Shown: positions 6,562-13,606 of the stretch, in pieces | Numbering within the stretch: position 1 is the first letter of the stretch | Layout of the letters: each line of letters starts with the position of its first letter | NCBI GenBank assembly: GCA_002391185.1 | Contig: DGRY01000096.1 | Span: 1-13,851, forward strand | Source of the DNA: Prevotella sp. UBA4376 | GTDB taxonomy: Bacteria; Bacteroidota; Bacteroidia; Bacteroidales; Bacteroidaceae | Reading direction: 5' to 3' | DNA length: 13,851 bases | The notes under the pieces: generated by a model | Databases searched by the model: none | What the model was told of the DNA's origin: nothing | The model's input: only the letters and a program-made list of their open reading frames with translations | Made by a program: the position numbers and the translations under genes

Positions 6562-7725
6562 TTATGGCATATAAATATATTTCTGCATAGCAGTCTTGAT
6601 ATGGCGCACGGAAAGAATAGGCAGTGCAGCAAATATTATCAGCGCACCAAAGTGCAATGCTGCATAGTGCATAGGGAAACCATTGAAGATAGCCATCTGG
6701 TAAATCATATAATAATGTCGCAACGGGAACAGTTGTCCCAACGCAACAATAACACTATCCATAGCGAAAAGTGGATAAGTGGCTCCGCACACCGAGAAAC
6801 TAAGCACAGCCCATAAAGAGCATACACTCATTGACATTCTCAACGAAGGCATTAGTCCAAAAACGAAAATGCCAAATCCCTGAGCAGCCACCACAGCAAG
6901 AAAGCCCAAAAGCAGTATTGGCACCACTCCACCTGGATGTGGGAATCCTAATATATAATATATGTAGAATTCGAATGCGTAGAAGATTGTGAGGAAGATT
7001 ATGAAATGTGGCAATATCTTTCCTAACATAGCTACATGTATATTATTGTCTGCCATCTTCAGCCACTCACGCGAGCGTTTGAACTTCAACTCTGTTCCTA
7101 TAGAGTAAGGTGTGAGCAAGAAAATAAACAGCATCAACACTCCAGGAACCATCACCGTACTAAGATAAACATTATAGTTTGCCCATGGATTCCCTATCAT
7201 GTGTGTATCAATAGCTATAGGCTGAAGAGCAGTTCTTATCTCATCATCTGTCTTACCAATGGCCGACAGTTTTGCCTTGCCCACTCCAGCAGAGCCCAAT
7301 GTTGCTATTGTCTTTAAGTCCTTGAAGGTATTGCCGCCAGCAAGCAATGTAACATTACTGTAATATAATGATATCTTTGGGCGCGTGCCATTAATCAAGC
7401 CTGTAGTTGTTCCTTTTGGAATAAGCAAAAAGGCATAAATTTCACCCTTCTGTATTGCGTCACGAGCTTGATTCATATTGTCATAGGAATCAACAACATG
7501 ACTTGTTTGAAAAGCATCAAGTTGACGGATTAGTTTACGTGTTGTCGATGTGTTGTCCTGATCAACAACACCTATTGGCATGTCAACGGGCTGTCCATCA
7601 TTAAGTAGCGATGTGAAGAAGAACATAATCAACAATGGGAACACAACCATACAAAACAAATAGATAGGGTTGTGCAACATAATGCTGCATTCTCTTATCG
7701 CAATATGATATATACGTTTTAACAT
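6562..7725 (-). CDS. ABC-2 type transporter permease (first of pair)
   Basis: This 387-residue paralogue of the downstream permease has the same architecture: one N-terminal membrane helix (about 21-40, IYLFCMVVFPLLIMFFFTSL), a periplasmic domain of about 140 residues beginning MPIGVVDQDNTSTTRKLIRQ, and five further helices from about 190 onward, including VMVPGVLMLFIFLLTPYSIG. The shared VVDxxxSSTxR / VVDQDNTSTTR motif marks it as YbhS/YbhR/YhhJ-like. It would act as one half of the inner-membrane channel with the gene that follows three bases later. It is preceded by 17 bases after the HlyD-like gene. The protein family is clear; drug, lipid or polysaccharide substrates are all possible. 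Confidence 0.88.
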   Translation of the reverse strand: MLKRIYHIAIRECSIMLHNPIYLFCMVVFPLLIMFFFTSLLNDGQPVDMPIGVVDQDNTSTTRKLIRQLDAFQTSHVVDSYDNMNQARDAIQKGEIYAFLLIPKGTTTGLINGTRPKISLYYSNVTLLAGGNTFKDLKTIATLGSAGVGKAKLSAIGKTDDEIRTALQPIAIDTHMIGNPWANYNVYLSTVMVPGVLMLFIFLLTPYSIGTELKFKRSREWLKMADNNIHVAMLGKILPHFIIFLTIFYAFEFYIYYILGFPHPGGVVPILLLGFLAVVAAQGFGIFVFGLMPSLRMSMSVCSLWAVLSFSVCGATYPLFAMDSVIVALGQLFPLRHYYMIYQMAIFNGFPMHYAALHFGALIIFAALPILSVRHIKTAMQKYIYMP

Positions 7726-7742
7726 TCTATATCGTTAGAATA

Positions 7743-8729
7743 TTATTTCTTGTAAATAAGGCTCATACCAGGACGCAAACCTTCTATCTTGGTGACAGGG
7801 CGTGCCTTAACCTCGAATGTCTTGAGGTCGTACTGTCCTGTGGTTTTGGTAGCCTTCCACACTGCAAAGCTGCCTTCATCCTTTATGCTATACACTTTCA
7901 TCTTGATGTCCTTATTAAAGGCTGGCGAGAAGGCTGAAAAGGTATCGCCAGTCTTCAAACCATTCAATTGGTCTTCGCGCACATTGAATGTGCCCCACAT
8001 ATCACTAAGAATAGAGATGCTCATTATTGGAGATCCGATACCTACCAATTCTCCTACCTTTGGATAAACCGAACTTACCTCGCCTTCAACCTGAGCAACC
8101 TGAACAGTTTCCTTGAGCAAACTGCTTACTACTTTCACAGCACTTGTGGCTGCCATAGCGTTATGAGCAGCAATTTGCTTTTCCTGTGAACGTGCGCCAT
8201 TCTTTGCCATATCATACTGGCTCTTGGCAGCCTTCACCTGAGCTTCGGCTGCTTTATAGGCTGCATACACTTCATCACGTTTCTGTCCGCTTATCACACC
8301 TTCGTCATAAAGATGTTGCATGCGGGTGTATGATTTCTTGGCAATCTCTTCTGCAGCAAGGGCTTGTTGCCACAGTTGGTAAGCACCTTGTATCTGCTCT
8401 TTGCGGGCACCTGCATCAGTAAGGCTTTCTACTGCCTTAGCTGCTTCGCCTGTTGCCTGAACAACTTGTTTCTGTGCATCAACCTCAGGTGCTTCAAGTA
8501 TAGCAAGAGTATCTCCCACCTTAACATAGTCGCCTTCCTTAACGCGAAGTTCTAAGATACGTCCTGGAAGTTTGCACGAAACTCTATATTCAGAAACTTC
8601 AACCTGTCCCTGAATAATCTCTTCATCCTTCTCCAAAGAGAAGAAACCTATAATACCTACAATTACCACTACAGCTATGAAACCCATCACAGCCAATAGA
8701 ATGTTGTTATGTTGTGATTTAGCTGACAT
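7743..8729 (-). CDS. HlyD-family periplasmic adaptor (membrane fusion protein)
   Basis: This 328-residue adaptor would link the inner-membrane permeases to the outer-membrane channel. A single signal-anchor helix lies at about 10-30. The first half of a biotinyl-lipoyl-like domain follows (GQVEVSEYRVSCKLPGRILEL, split about 41-61, then VKVGDTLAILEAPEV). An Ala/Gln/Lys-rich coiled-coil hairpin (about 82-200) precedes the second half of the lipoyl domain and a beta-barrel region (GTFNVREDQLNGLKTGD). This is the YhiI/EmrA-like arrangement. The order TolC, HlyD, permease, permease is typical of tripartite ABC-2 exporters. A 41-base gap separates it from the TolC-like gene. Family assignment is strong; substrate unknown. 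Confidence 0.92.
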   Translation of the reverse strand: MSAKSQHNNILLAVMGFIAVVVIVGIIGFFSLEKDEEIIQGQVEVSEYRVSCKLPGRILELRVKEGDYVKVGDTLAILEAPEVDAQKQVVQATGEAAKAVESLTDAGARKEQIQGAYQLWQQALAAEEIAKKSYTRMQHLYDEGVISGQKRDEVYAAYKAAEAQVKAAKSQYDMAKNGARSQEKQIAAHNAMAATSAVKVVSSLLKETVQVAQVEGEVSSVYPKVGELVGIGSPIMSISILSDMWGTFNVREDQLNGLKTGDTFSAFSPAFNKDIKMKVYSIKDEGSFAVWKATKTTGQYDLKTFEVKARPVTKIEGLRPGMSLIYKK

Positions 8730-8770
8730 AATAGCTAATTTATTTAGTTTACGGTTAATATTACATTTTA

Positions 8771-10258
8771 TTAATTCAGAACGCCTATTGCTTTCTTCAA
8801 GTTAATAAGCGACATTCTTACATCTACTTCTGCATCTATCTTTTGGCTCATAGCCTGCTGCCAAGCAGTCTGTGCAGCCATAACATCAGTTGACTCAATT
8901 ACTCCCTCTTTGAAACCAAGAGTTGCACAACGAAGGTTTTCCTCGGCACTCTTGATATTCTTCTTCGCCATAATAAGTTTTTTGCGAGCTTCCTTCACTT
9001 TGAACTGGCTTTGTGAGATCTGAAGATTTATCTTCTCATTAGCATCCGACAGTTTCAACTGAGCCATCGTTGTTGCTATCTTAGAGGCTCTAACCTTGTA
9101 AGTGCCCTCAAACCAGTTCCACACAGGAACATGAACAATAACGCCTACGGTCCAGTTGCCTGCAAACTTGCGCTGGAATCCATTGAACACATTAGGGTTA
9201 GAAATCATGTAGCCACCTGTAAGTGCTACATGAGGCAAATAGGCAGCACGAATAAGATTTGTTGCTTGCTTAGATAAGTCAACAGCATTTTGAAGCATAC
9301 GCAACTCTGGGCGAGTCTCTGCAGCATTTACATCTGGCATTTCATCACTCACCATCGGAGCAACGATATCATTCTTCGACTCATCCTCAAGAACAATTTC
9401 TTCTGTCAAAGGCAAACCGCAAAGTTGGCAAAGCAACATCTTTGCCAGAGATAAGCCATCCTCAACCTGAGTAATTTTCATCTCTGCCTCGTTCACCTTA
9501 ACATCAACCTTCAAGCCATCAGCCTTTGTTGCCACGCCCTCATCAATCATCTTGTGAACATCTTTATCGAGCTTACTGATAAGGTTGAGATAACTATTGG
9601 CAAGTTCCTGTTTCTGACGAAGAGAAACCACCAGCCAATAAGCCTGATCAATATTATACAGGGTTGCCTGCTGCTTGGCATCAATATCATCTGAAGCCAT
9701 CTGCTCGTTTATCTTCGCCATATTGTTAACAGCAGTAATGGCACCACCCATATAAATAGGTTGTCTCACCATAACAGCTCCAGCCCATATATTATGAGTA
9801 TTTGTTTCAAAGGCGTCGACAATAGAATTTCCAATCTTATCACCTATATCTGCAAAAGGACGCCCAAGATTTCCAATAACACCACCCAACTGCTGTGCCA
9901 CATTTGGAGTTATGAGTCCTTGACTTACAAGACCTGTTACCAAGTTTGTAAGGTTTTCTCCTGCCGAAGTAGCAAGATTATCTCCCAATCCTCCCAATGC
10001 TACTTTTTGATCTTCATTAAGCAGTGATACCGAACGACTATTATATTCGTATCCTCCAAGCGCATCTACCTTAGGCAAATATTTTGTCTTTGCAGCCTTG
10101 CGGATATTCTCAGCCATTTCAGTTTTCAGTTTCGAAACATTCAACTGCTTATTGTTGCGCAGAGCCAACGCTCGACAACTGTCAAGCGAAAGCACTCGCT
10201 GAGCAAAAGCAGGAACAGCCGAGCTTAATATTAAACAAATAAATAAAGCCTTTCTCAT
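8771..10258 (-). CDS. TolC-family outer membrane efflux protein
   Basis: This 495-residue outer-membrane channel would form the exit duct of the pump. The signal peptide is MRKALFICLILSSAVPAFA with a likely cut before QR. The mature start VLSLDSCRALALRNNKQL is the usual first TolC helix. The two homologous halves can be seen: LPKVDALGGYEY in the first and LPHVALTGGYMIS in the second, each preceding a beta segment. The family ending LKEGVIESTDVMAAQ-like sequence (actual FKEGVIESTDVMAAQTAW) occurs near the C-terminus. A Gly/Leu/Asn-rich insert of about 65 residues (roughly 80-145) precedes the VRQPIYMGG strand and makes the first extracellular region longer than in E. coli TolC. It lies 19 bases after the coiled-coil gene. 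Confidence 0.92.
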   Translation of the reverse strand: MRKALFICLILSSAVPAFAQRVLSLDSCRALALRNNKQLNVSKLKTEMAENIRKAAKTKYLPKVDALGGYEYNSRSVSLLNEDQKVALGGLGDNLATSAGENLTNLVTGLVSQGLITPNVAQQLGGVIGNLGRPFADIGDKIGNSIVDAFETNTHNIWAGAVMVRQPIYMGGAITAVNNMAKINEQMASDDIDAKQQATLYNIDQAYWLVVSLRQKQELANSYLNLISKLDKDVHKMIDEGVATKADGLKVDVKVNEAEMKITQVEDGLSLAKMLLCQLCGLPLTEEIVLEDESKNDIVAPMVSDEMPDVNAAETRPELRMLQNAVDLSKQATNLIRAAYLPHVALTGGYMISNPNVFNGFQRKFAGNWTVGVIVHVPVWNWFEGTYKVRASKIATTMAQLKLSDANEKINLQISQSQFKVKEARKKLIMAKKNIKSAEENLRCATLGFKEGVIESTDVMAAQTAWQQAMSQKIDAEVDVRMSLINLKKAIGVLN

Positions 10259-10277
10259 ATTTATTTAATTCAATTCC

Positions 10278-11150
10278 TTATTCAAAAGAAAAACTACGAG
10301 AGCCTATCATATTTCCATCAGCAAAAATGCTAACCCTATATGTACCAGCCTCAAGAGCCTGAGCAACATTCCAGAACATAGAAACCATTGTTTCCTGACC
10401 GGTATATTCCACGCTCTTCTTCATTGAGCAAGTCAATGTGCGGTTTTCATAATTAAAGCTACCAGCATTACCAAGAGTGCTGCCTGTAGGCGATTTGATA
10501 ATAACATACACATTTTTCATACCACTCTGAGCTGTTACATTCTTAGCCAAGCTAAAAGTAACCTGCATAGTGCGTATCTTCTTAAGCTTATGGGTAGTCT
10601 TTCCACGCTTATCCTTACCTGTAAGAGAAATAGCAACAGCATCAAGCTGACTTGCTATAGCCACCTTTTCAGACAATGAAGCCTTCTCGGTATTCAAGCC
10701 CTCAATCTGACGAGTAGCCTCCTCATATTTACCCTTAACACGAGTGTTTTCCTCAGCAAGATTCTGATTCAAACGATTCAAAGAATCAATCTCTAAAACA
10801 TAGCTACGTAACACGGCACGAACTGTAGCGAGTTCCTTCTTCAGTCGAGCTATCTCACGTGCATCCGTGCTCTTCACTCTGCGCAGCTCATCAAGAAGCT
10901 TTTGAGTTCTGTTCTGCTCCTCAGTAAGCTGAGCAACAATAGAGTCGTTAGTAATCTGACTCTTCATTTCACTATATTGATTAGCAAACTGCTGATACTC
11001 GTTTTCCATCTCCTTCTTATCAAGCTCAGCAAGTTCCTGCATTGCCTTATTCTCTTTCTTCTGATCGTTCAAACTGATCGCAAGATAAACTACACCGCCC
11101 GCAAGAAGCAAGCAAATAACTATAAAGGGAATTAAAAACTTTTTCTTCAT
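10278..11150 (-). CDS. Membrane-anchored coiled-coil protein, unknown function
   Basis: I do not recognise a named family for this 290-residue protein. It starts MKKKFLIPF with one hydrophobic helix (about 5-27), probably an uncleaved anchor. A long coiled coil (about 28-165) is rich in Glu, Lys, Gln and Leu heptads. The C-terminal ~115 residues are beta-rich, with a KDKRGKTTHKLKKIRTMQVTF stretch (split: KDKRGK, then THKLKKIRTMQVTF) and an ending AGTYRVSIFADGNMIGSRSFSFE that looks like a beta-sandwich edge. It is first in the operon, 19 bases before the TolC-like gene and behind the only promoter seen, so a role in or beside the export complex is plausible but inferred. The membrane-coil-beta layout superficially resembles an adaptor, without lipoyl motifs. 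Confidence 0.85.
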   Translation of the reverse strand: MKKKFLIPFIVICLLLAGGVVYLAISLNDQKKENKAMQELAELDKKEMENEYQQFANQYSEMKSQITNDSIVAQLTEEQNRTQKLLDELRRVKSTDAREIARLKKELATVRAVLRSYVLEIDSLNRLNQNLAEENTRVKGKYEEATRQIEGLNTEKASLSEKVAIASQLDAVAISLTGKDKRGKTTHKLKKIRTMQVTFSLAKNVTAQSGMKNVYVIIKSPTGSTLGNAGSFNYENRTLTCSMKKSVEYTGQETMVSMFWNVAQALEAGTYRVSIFADGNMIGSRSFSFE

Positions 11151-11175
11151 TTCAATATATTTATATAAATCAATG

Positions 11176-11206
11176 CAAAAATATTATTTTTATTTTAAAC
11201 AACAAA
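11176..11206 (-). promoter_or_regulatory. Efflux operon promoter
   Basis: On the minus strand TTTG (11206-11203) is followed after 19 bases by TATTTTTG (11183-11176), an exact fit to TTTG-N19-21-TAnnTTTG. The -7 box ends 25 bases before the ATG at 11150. No other such promoter was seen in the short gaps between the five operon genes, so this probably drives all of them. Confidence 0.75.
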
Positions 11207-11260
11207 GCAAATTTACCTCATAAACCGTTAATCATTACAAAAACACATATAATATTAAAC

Positions 11261-11337
11261 TTTGAACATTGAAATTTGATATTTGAGATTTGATGTTTGA
11301 GATTTGATATTTGAAATTTGATATTTGAGATTTGATG
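11261..11337. repeat. TTTGANA heptamer array
   Basis: Eleven uninterrupted 7-bp units occur, almost all of the form TTTGA followed by TA, GA, AA or TG. Alternation of TTTGATA/G with TTTGAGA/AA gives a higher-order 14-bp period. It is non-coding and lies about 55 bases upstream of the efflux promoter. Confidence 0.92.
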
Positions 11338-11367
11338 TTTTGCAGCAATAAACACAAGCGGATAATT

Positions 11368-11440
11368 CTCCCTCGCCTTCGGAGAACCAACGAACGCAGT
11401 TCGACGATAGCCGAGGGAGAGCTATGAACGGGGCGAGGTT
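11368..11440 (-). repeat. 73-bp dispersed repeat, copy 2 (inverted relative to copy 1)
   Basis: This is the reverse complement of the element at 5114-5186, with the same length and no gaps. Its own ends, CTCCCTCG (11368-11375) and CGAGGGAG (11412-11419), form an 8-bp stem, and CGAAC and GTTCG inside can make a smaller one. The two copies bracket the efflux operon in opposite orientation. Confidence 0.85.
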
Positions 11441-11477
11441 GTAAATAGTTTTCTTAATTCCTATTCTTTTACATTCC

Positions 11478-11521
11478 TTCGAGATGGTTCCGAGATGCCT
11501 TCGAGACGGTTTCGAGACGAT
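11478..11521. repeat. 11-bp tandem repeat, block A (TTCGAGAYGGT)
   Basis: Four contiguous 11-mers occur: TTCGAGATGGT, TCCGAGATGCC, TTCGAGACGGT and TTCGAGACGAT. The spacing is exact. Three weaker C/T-rich 11-mers bridge to the next block (11522-11554). Confidence 0.9.
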
Positions 11522-11557
11522 TTTACCCCATTTTGTCCAACTTTTTCTCCTTACTAC

Positions 11558-11634
11558 CAGCACACATACAGCACATAACCAGCGCATAAACAGCATATAG
11601 GCAGCGCATAGACAGCATACAAGCAGCATATTAC
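11558..11634. repeat. 11-bp tandem repeat, block B (CAGCRYATANN), seven units
   Basis: Seven exact-length units run without gaps: CAGCACACATA, CAGCACATAAC, CAGCGCATAAA, CAGCATATAGG, CAGCGCATAGA, CAGCATACAAG and CAGCATATTAC. The first four bases are invariant and the last two are free. Confidence 0.93.
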
Positions 11635-11645
11635 CTCCTTATATG

Positions 11646-11700
11646 TGCAGTTGCTCTTCAGTTTAAGTGCACTTATTCTGCAGTATTTCTCCAGTGTATC
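11646..11700. repeat. 11-bp tandem repeat, block C (TNCASTNTNNC), five units
   Basis: Units are TGCAGTTGCTC, TTCAGTTTAAG, TGCACTTATTC, TGCAGTATTTC and TCCAGTGTATC. The period is still 11, but the CAG core is shifted by two bases relative to block B. The last unit forms a palindrome with the next block (TCCAGT, five bases, ACTGGA). Confidence 0.8.
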
Positions 11701-11821
11701 ACTGGACAAGTACTGGACATATACTGGACAAGTACTGGACATATACACTGCCTATATGCTGGTAATATGCTGCCTAAAAGGAGGCAATAAGCAGAATAAA
11801 ACACTATCGAATACTGCTTGA
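11701..11821. repeat. 11-bp tandem repeat, blocks D and E (ACTGGAC / ATGCTGC type)
   Basis: At 11701-11744 a 22-bp pair (ACTGGACAAGT then ACTGGACATAT) is exactly duplicated. The 11-bp rhythm continues to 11821 with units such as ACACTGCCTAT, ATGCTGGTAAT, ATGCTGCCTAA, AAGGAGGCAAT and ATACTGCTTGA. The cores are reverse complements of those in blocks B and C. Confidence 0.88.
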
Positions 11822-11920
11822 ATAAATAAAATTAGCTCTAGTAGCATTAGCTAAGAATGAGCCAAAAGCCTTCACACAACACCATAAAACACTATTAATC
11901 AGCATTTTATATCAATATAA
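11822..11920. other. Spacer between the two 11-bp repeat regions
   Basis: This is AT-rich and non-coding. ATTAGCT occurs at 11831 and 11846, and TTAGCT (11832-11837) can pair with AGCTAA (11849-11854). An isolated GCCTTCACA at 11868-11876 foreshadows the next repeat family. Nothing else is supported. Confidence 0.5.
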
Positions 11921-11964
11921 GGGTTCACATAGCCTTCACATAAGGTTCACATAAACTTTCAATA
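11921..11964 (+). repeat. 11-bp repeat GGTTCACATA family, direct units
   Basis: Four contiguous 11-mers occur: GGGTTCACATA, GCCTTCACATA, AGGTTCACATA and the degenerate AACTTTCAATA. The array lies about 190 bases before the start codon of the DUF4357 gene and faces the inverted units at 11978-12009. Confidence 0.9.
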
Positions 11965-11977
11965 ACACAAGACAGAC

Positions 11978-12062
11978 GTGAACCCTTGTGAACCTTCCGT
12001 GAACCCTTAAATCGCCACAAATAACTGATCCACAATCATTTACCCTCATATGTGAACCCTTA
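11978..12062 (-). repeat. GTGAACC repeats, inverted relative to 11921-11964
   Basis: GTGAACC occurs at 11978, 11988, 11999 and 12052. The first three are spaced 10 and 11 bases, most followed by CTT. They are the reverse complement of the GGTTCAC core, giving an array with two-fold symmetry ending about 60 bases before the -7 box at 12121. Direct and inverted sites one helical turn apart suggest a protein-binding array, though this is inference. Confidence 0.85.
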
Positions 12063-12120
12063 TAAAAAAACTTTTCAGAAAAAATAATCACTACAACTCA
12101 CTATAATTAAAGATTATTTG

Positions 12121-12128
12121 TATTTTTG
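12121..12128 (+). promoter_or_regulatory. Likely -7 element for the DUF4357 gene
   Basis: TATTTTTG fits TAnnTTTG and ends 26 bases before the ATG at 12155. No good -33 TTTG is present about 20 bases upstream, so an activator or a weak promoter is possible. Confidence 0.6.
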
Positions 12129-12154
12129 TAAGATATAACAAAAAATCTAACGAC

Positions 12155-13606
12155 ATGCAAGAAAAGTGGAACCAATTCGTATACTATCTGTGTGAAGCCA
12201 AGAAAAACGATGTAGATGAGTCTGAATATCATTCAACTATAGAGGCTCAACTACAATTGTTAGGTTGGATGAAATATAACAATGAAATATGCCATAAACC
12301 AAATCTATCCATAGGTAATAATGGACATATTCAACCCGACATATTAGTACAAAAAGACGAGCAAAAGTTGTTTGTTATCGAAGTAAAACGCCCTTCACAT
12401 AGTAAAATAGCAAAAGACATTGACCAATTGGTTTCATACATGCGACAATTGAAATTGAAAGCAGGTATTTATATCGGAGAACACATCGAAATATTATACG
12501 ATCAACCTGATAACGAAAATGCCGTTTCAGTTTTATCAATACCGCTTGAATTAGACAACAAGCGAGGCGCACTATTTGTGGAACTATTTTCAAAAGACCG
12601 CTTTTCCAAAGAAAATATCGTTCAATTCTGCGAAAATCGCATCAAAGAAATGCGTCATCAGGAAAGTTTAAACAAAATCAAAAGCCATCTTATTACTGAT
12701 AGTCAGAGACTAATAACAGAAGGTATGAAAATGTACTTAATGGAAAAATACGGCAATACTTTCTCTGACACCGATATTTTCAATATGCTTGCATCACTAC
12801 ATTTCTCCGTAACACCCAAAGATAAACAGATACAAATACCCAAAGCCATTACAGTATCTAATAAGGAAGAATATAATACTACAAAAAAGAAACGTCAACA
12901 TGACAAAACCACATTTTCAATAAATGGAGGTACTTTTCAAGGAAAACGTCGCTTCGTTCATCAACTTGTAAAGACATACATTGAAAGTCATCCATATGCA
13001 ACATTTGCAGAGCTTGAACAGGTTTTTCCTTCTAAGTTACAAGGGTCATATGGCATAATACGCACCATAAACAACATCAGAGAAAATAATATCGACAAGA
13101 TTAGATTTTTAATGAATGAAGAGGATTTACTACATAGTGCAGACGGCATCACATTTGCAGTATGCTCACAATGGGGAATAGCCAATACACTAAAAGTTGT
13201 AGATTTAGCAAAAAAATTAGGCTACGTAATTGCAACGTCACAAGAAGCTCCTATTAAATCGAAAACAGAATTGATACCATGTGTGATTACACGTAATGCC
13301 AACGCAAATGGACTCTTCAATACAAAAAACAATACACTCACAGTATTAAAAGGTAGCAAAATAAACCCACAATACCTTGACAACATCAAAACATATGCTA
13401 AACAAAAACGCGAGGCATTAATATCTGAGTTTACAAAAAGAATTGGAACTGAGCTTGTTGTAGTAAAAGATGTAACTTTCGACTCACCAAGCGGTGCTGC
13501 ATCATTCTGCATTGGCGGTTCTGCAAATGGTTGGATTGAATGGAAAGATCAAAACAACAACAAAATTGATATATATAGAAAAAAAATAGAGTCTTACGCA
13601 GAATAA
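12155..13606 (+). CDS. HsdR-like N-terminal nuclease-fold protein with C-terminal DUF4357
   Basis: This 483-residue multidomain protein is soluble, with no signal or membrane helix. Residues ~18-118 match the type I restriction R-subunit N-terminal (HSDR_N-like) PD-(D/E)xK fold: E30 in STIEAQL, then PDILV (D62), FVIEVKRP (E76, K78) and the following DQLVSYMRQ. All core catalytic-type residues are present. Residues ~250-362 form a second domain beginning TFSINGGTFQGKRRFV, with FAELEQVFPSKLQGSYGIIRT and FAVCSQWG. Residues ~375-472 hold DUF4357, with SPSGAASF and GGSANGWIEWKD. It has no helicase motor, methylase or specificity subunit and no neighbouring defence gene, so it is not a complete restriction system. 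Its upstream region is the densest repeat array of the window. A DNA-acting, possibly defensive or regulatory function is inference. The gene looks AT-richer than the efflux operon. Confidence 0.85.
   Translation: MQEKWNQFVYYLCEAKKNDVDESEYHSTIEAQLQLLGWMKYNNEICHKPNLSIGNNGHIQPDILVQKDEQKLFVIEVKRPSHSKIAKDIDQLVSYMRQLKLKAGIYIGEHIEILYDQPDNENAVSVLSIPLELDNKRGALFVELFSKDRFSKENIVQFCENRIKEMRHQESLNKIKSHLITDSQRLITEGMKMYLMEKYGNTFSDTDIFNMLASLHFSVTPKDKQIQIPKAITVSNKEEYNTTKKKRQHDKTTFSINGGTFQGKRRFVHQLVKTYIESHPYATFAELEQVFPSKLQGSYGIIRTINNIRENNIDKIRFLMNEEDLLHSADGITFAVCSQWGIANTLKVVDLAKKLGYVIATSQEAPIKSKTELIPCVITRNANANGLFNTKNNTLTVLKGSKINPQYLDNIKTYAKQKREALISEFTKRIGTELVVVKDVTFDSPSGAASFCIGGSANGWIEWKDQNNNKIDIYRKKIESYAE

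Noticed and set aside
11558..11744. Possible CRISPR array
   Set aside because: Units are 11 bp with no 20-40-bp spacers and no constant repeat, and no cas genes are present. It is a short-period tandem array.
11255..11748. Minus-strand open frames of 124 and 64 codons across the repeats
   Set aside because: They are Cys/Leu/Tyr-rich products of translating 11-bp and 7-bp repeats and have no domain features. The 11-bp period shifts frame between units, so a constrained protein is unlikely.
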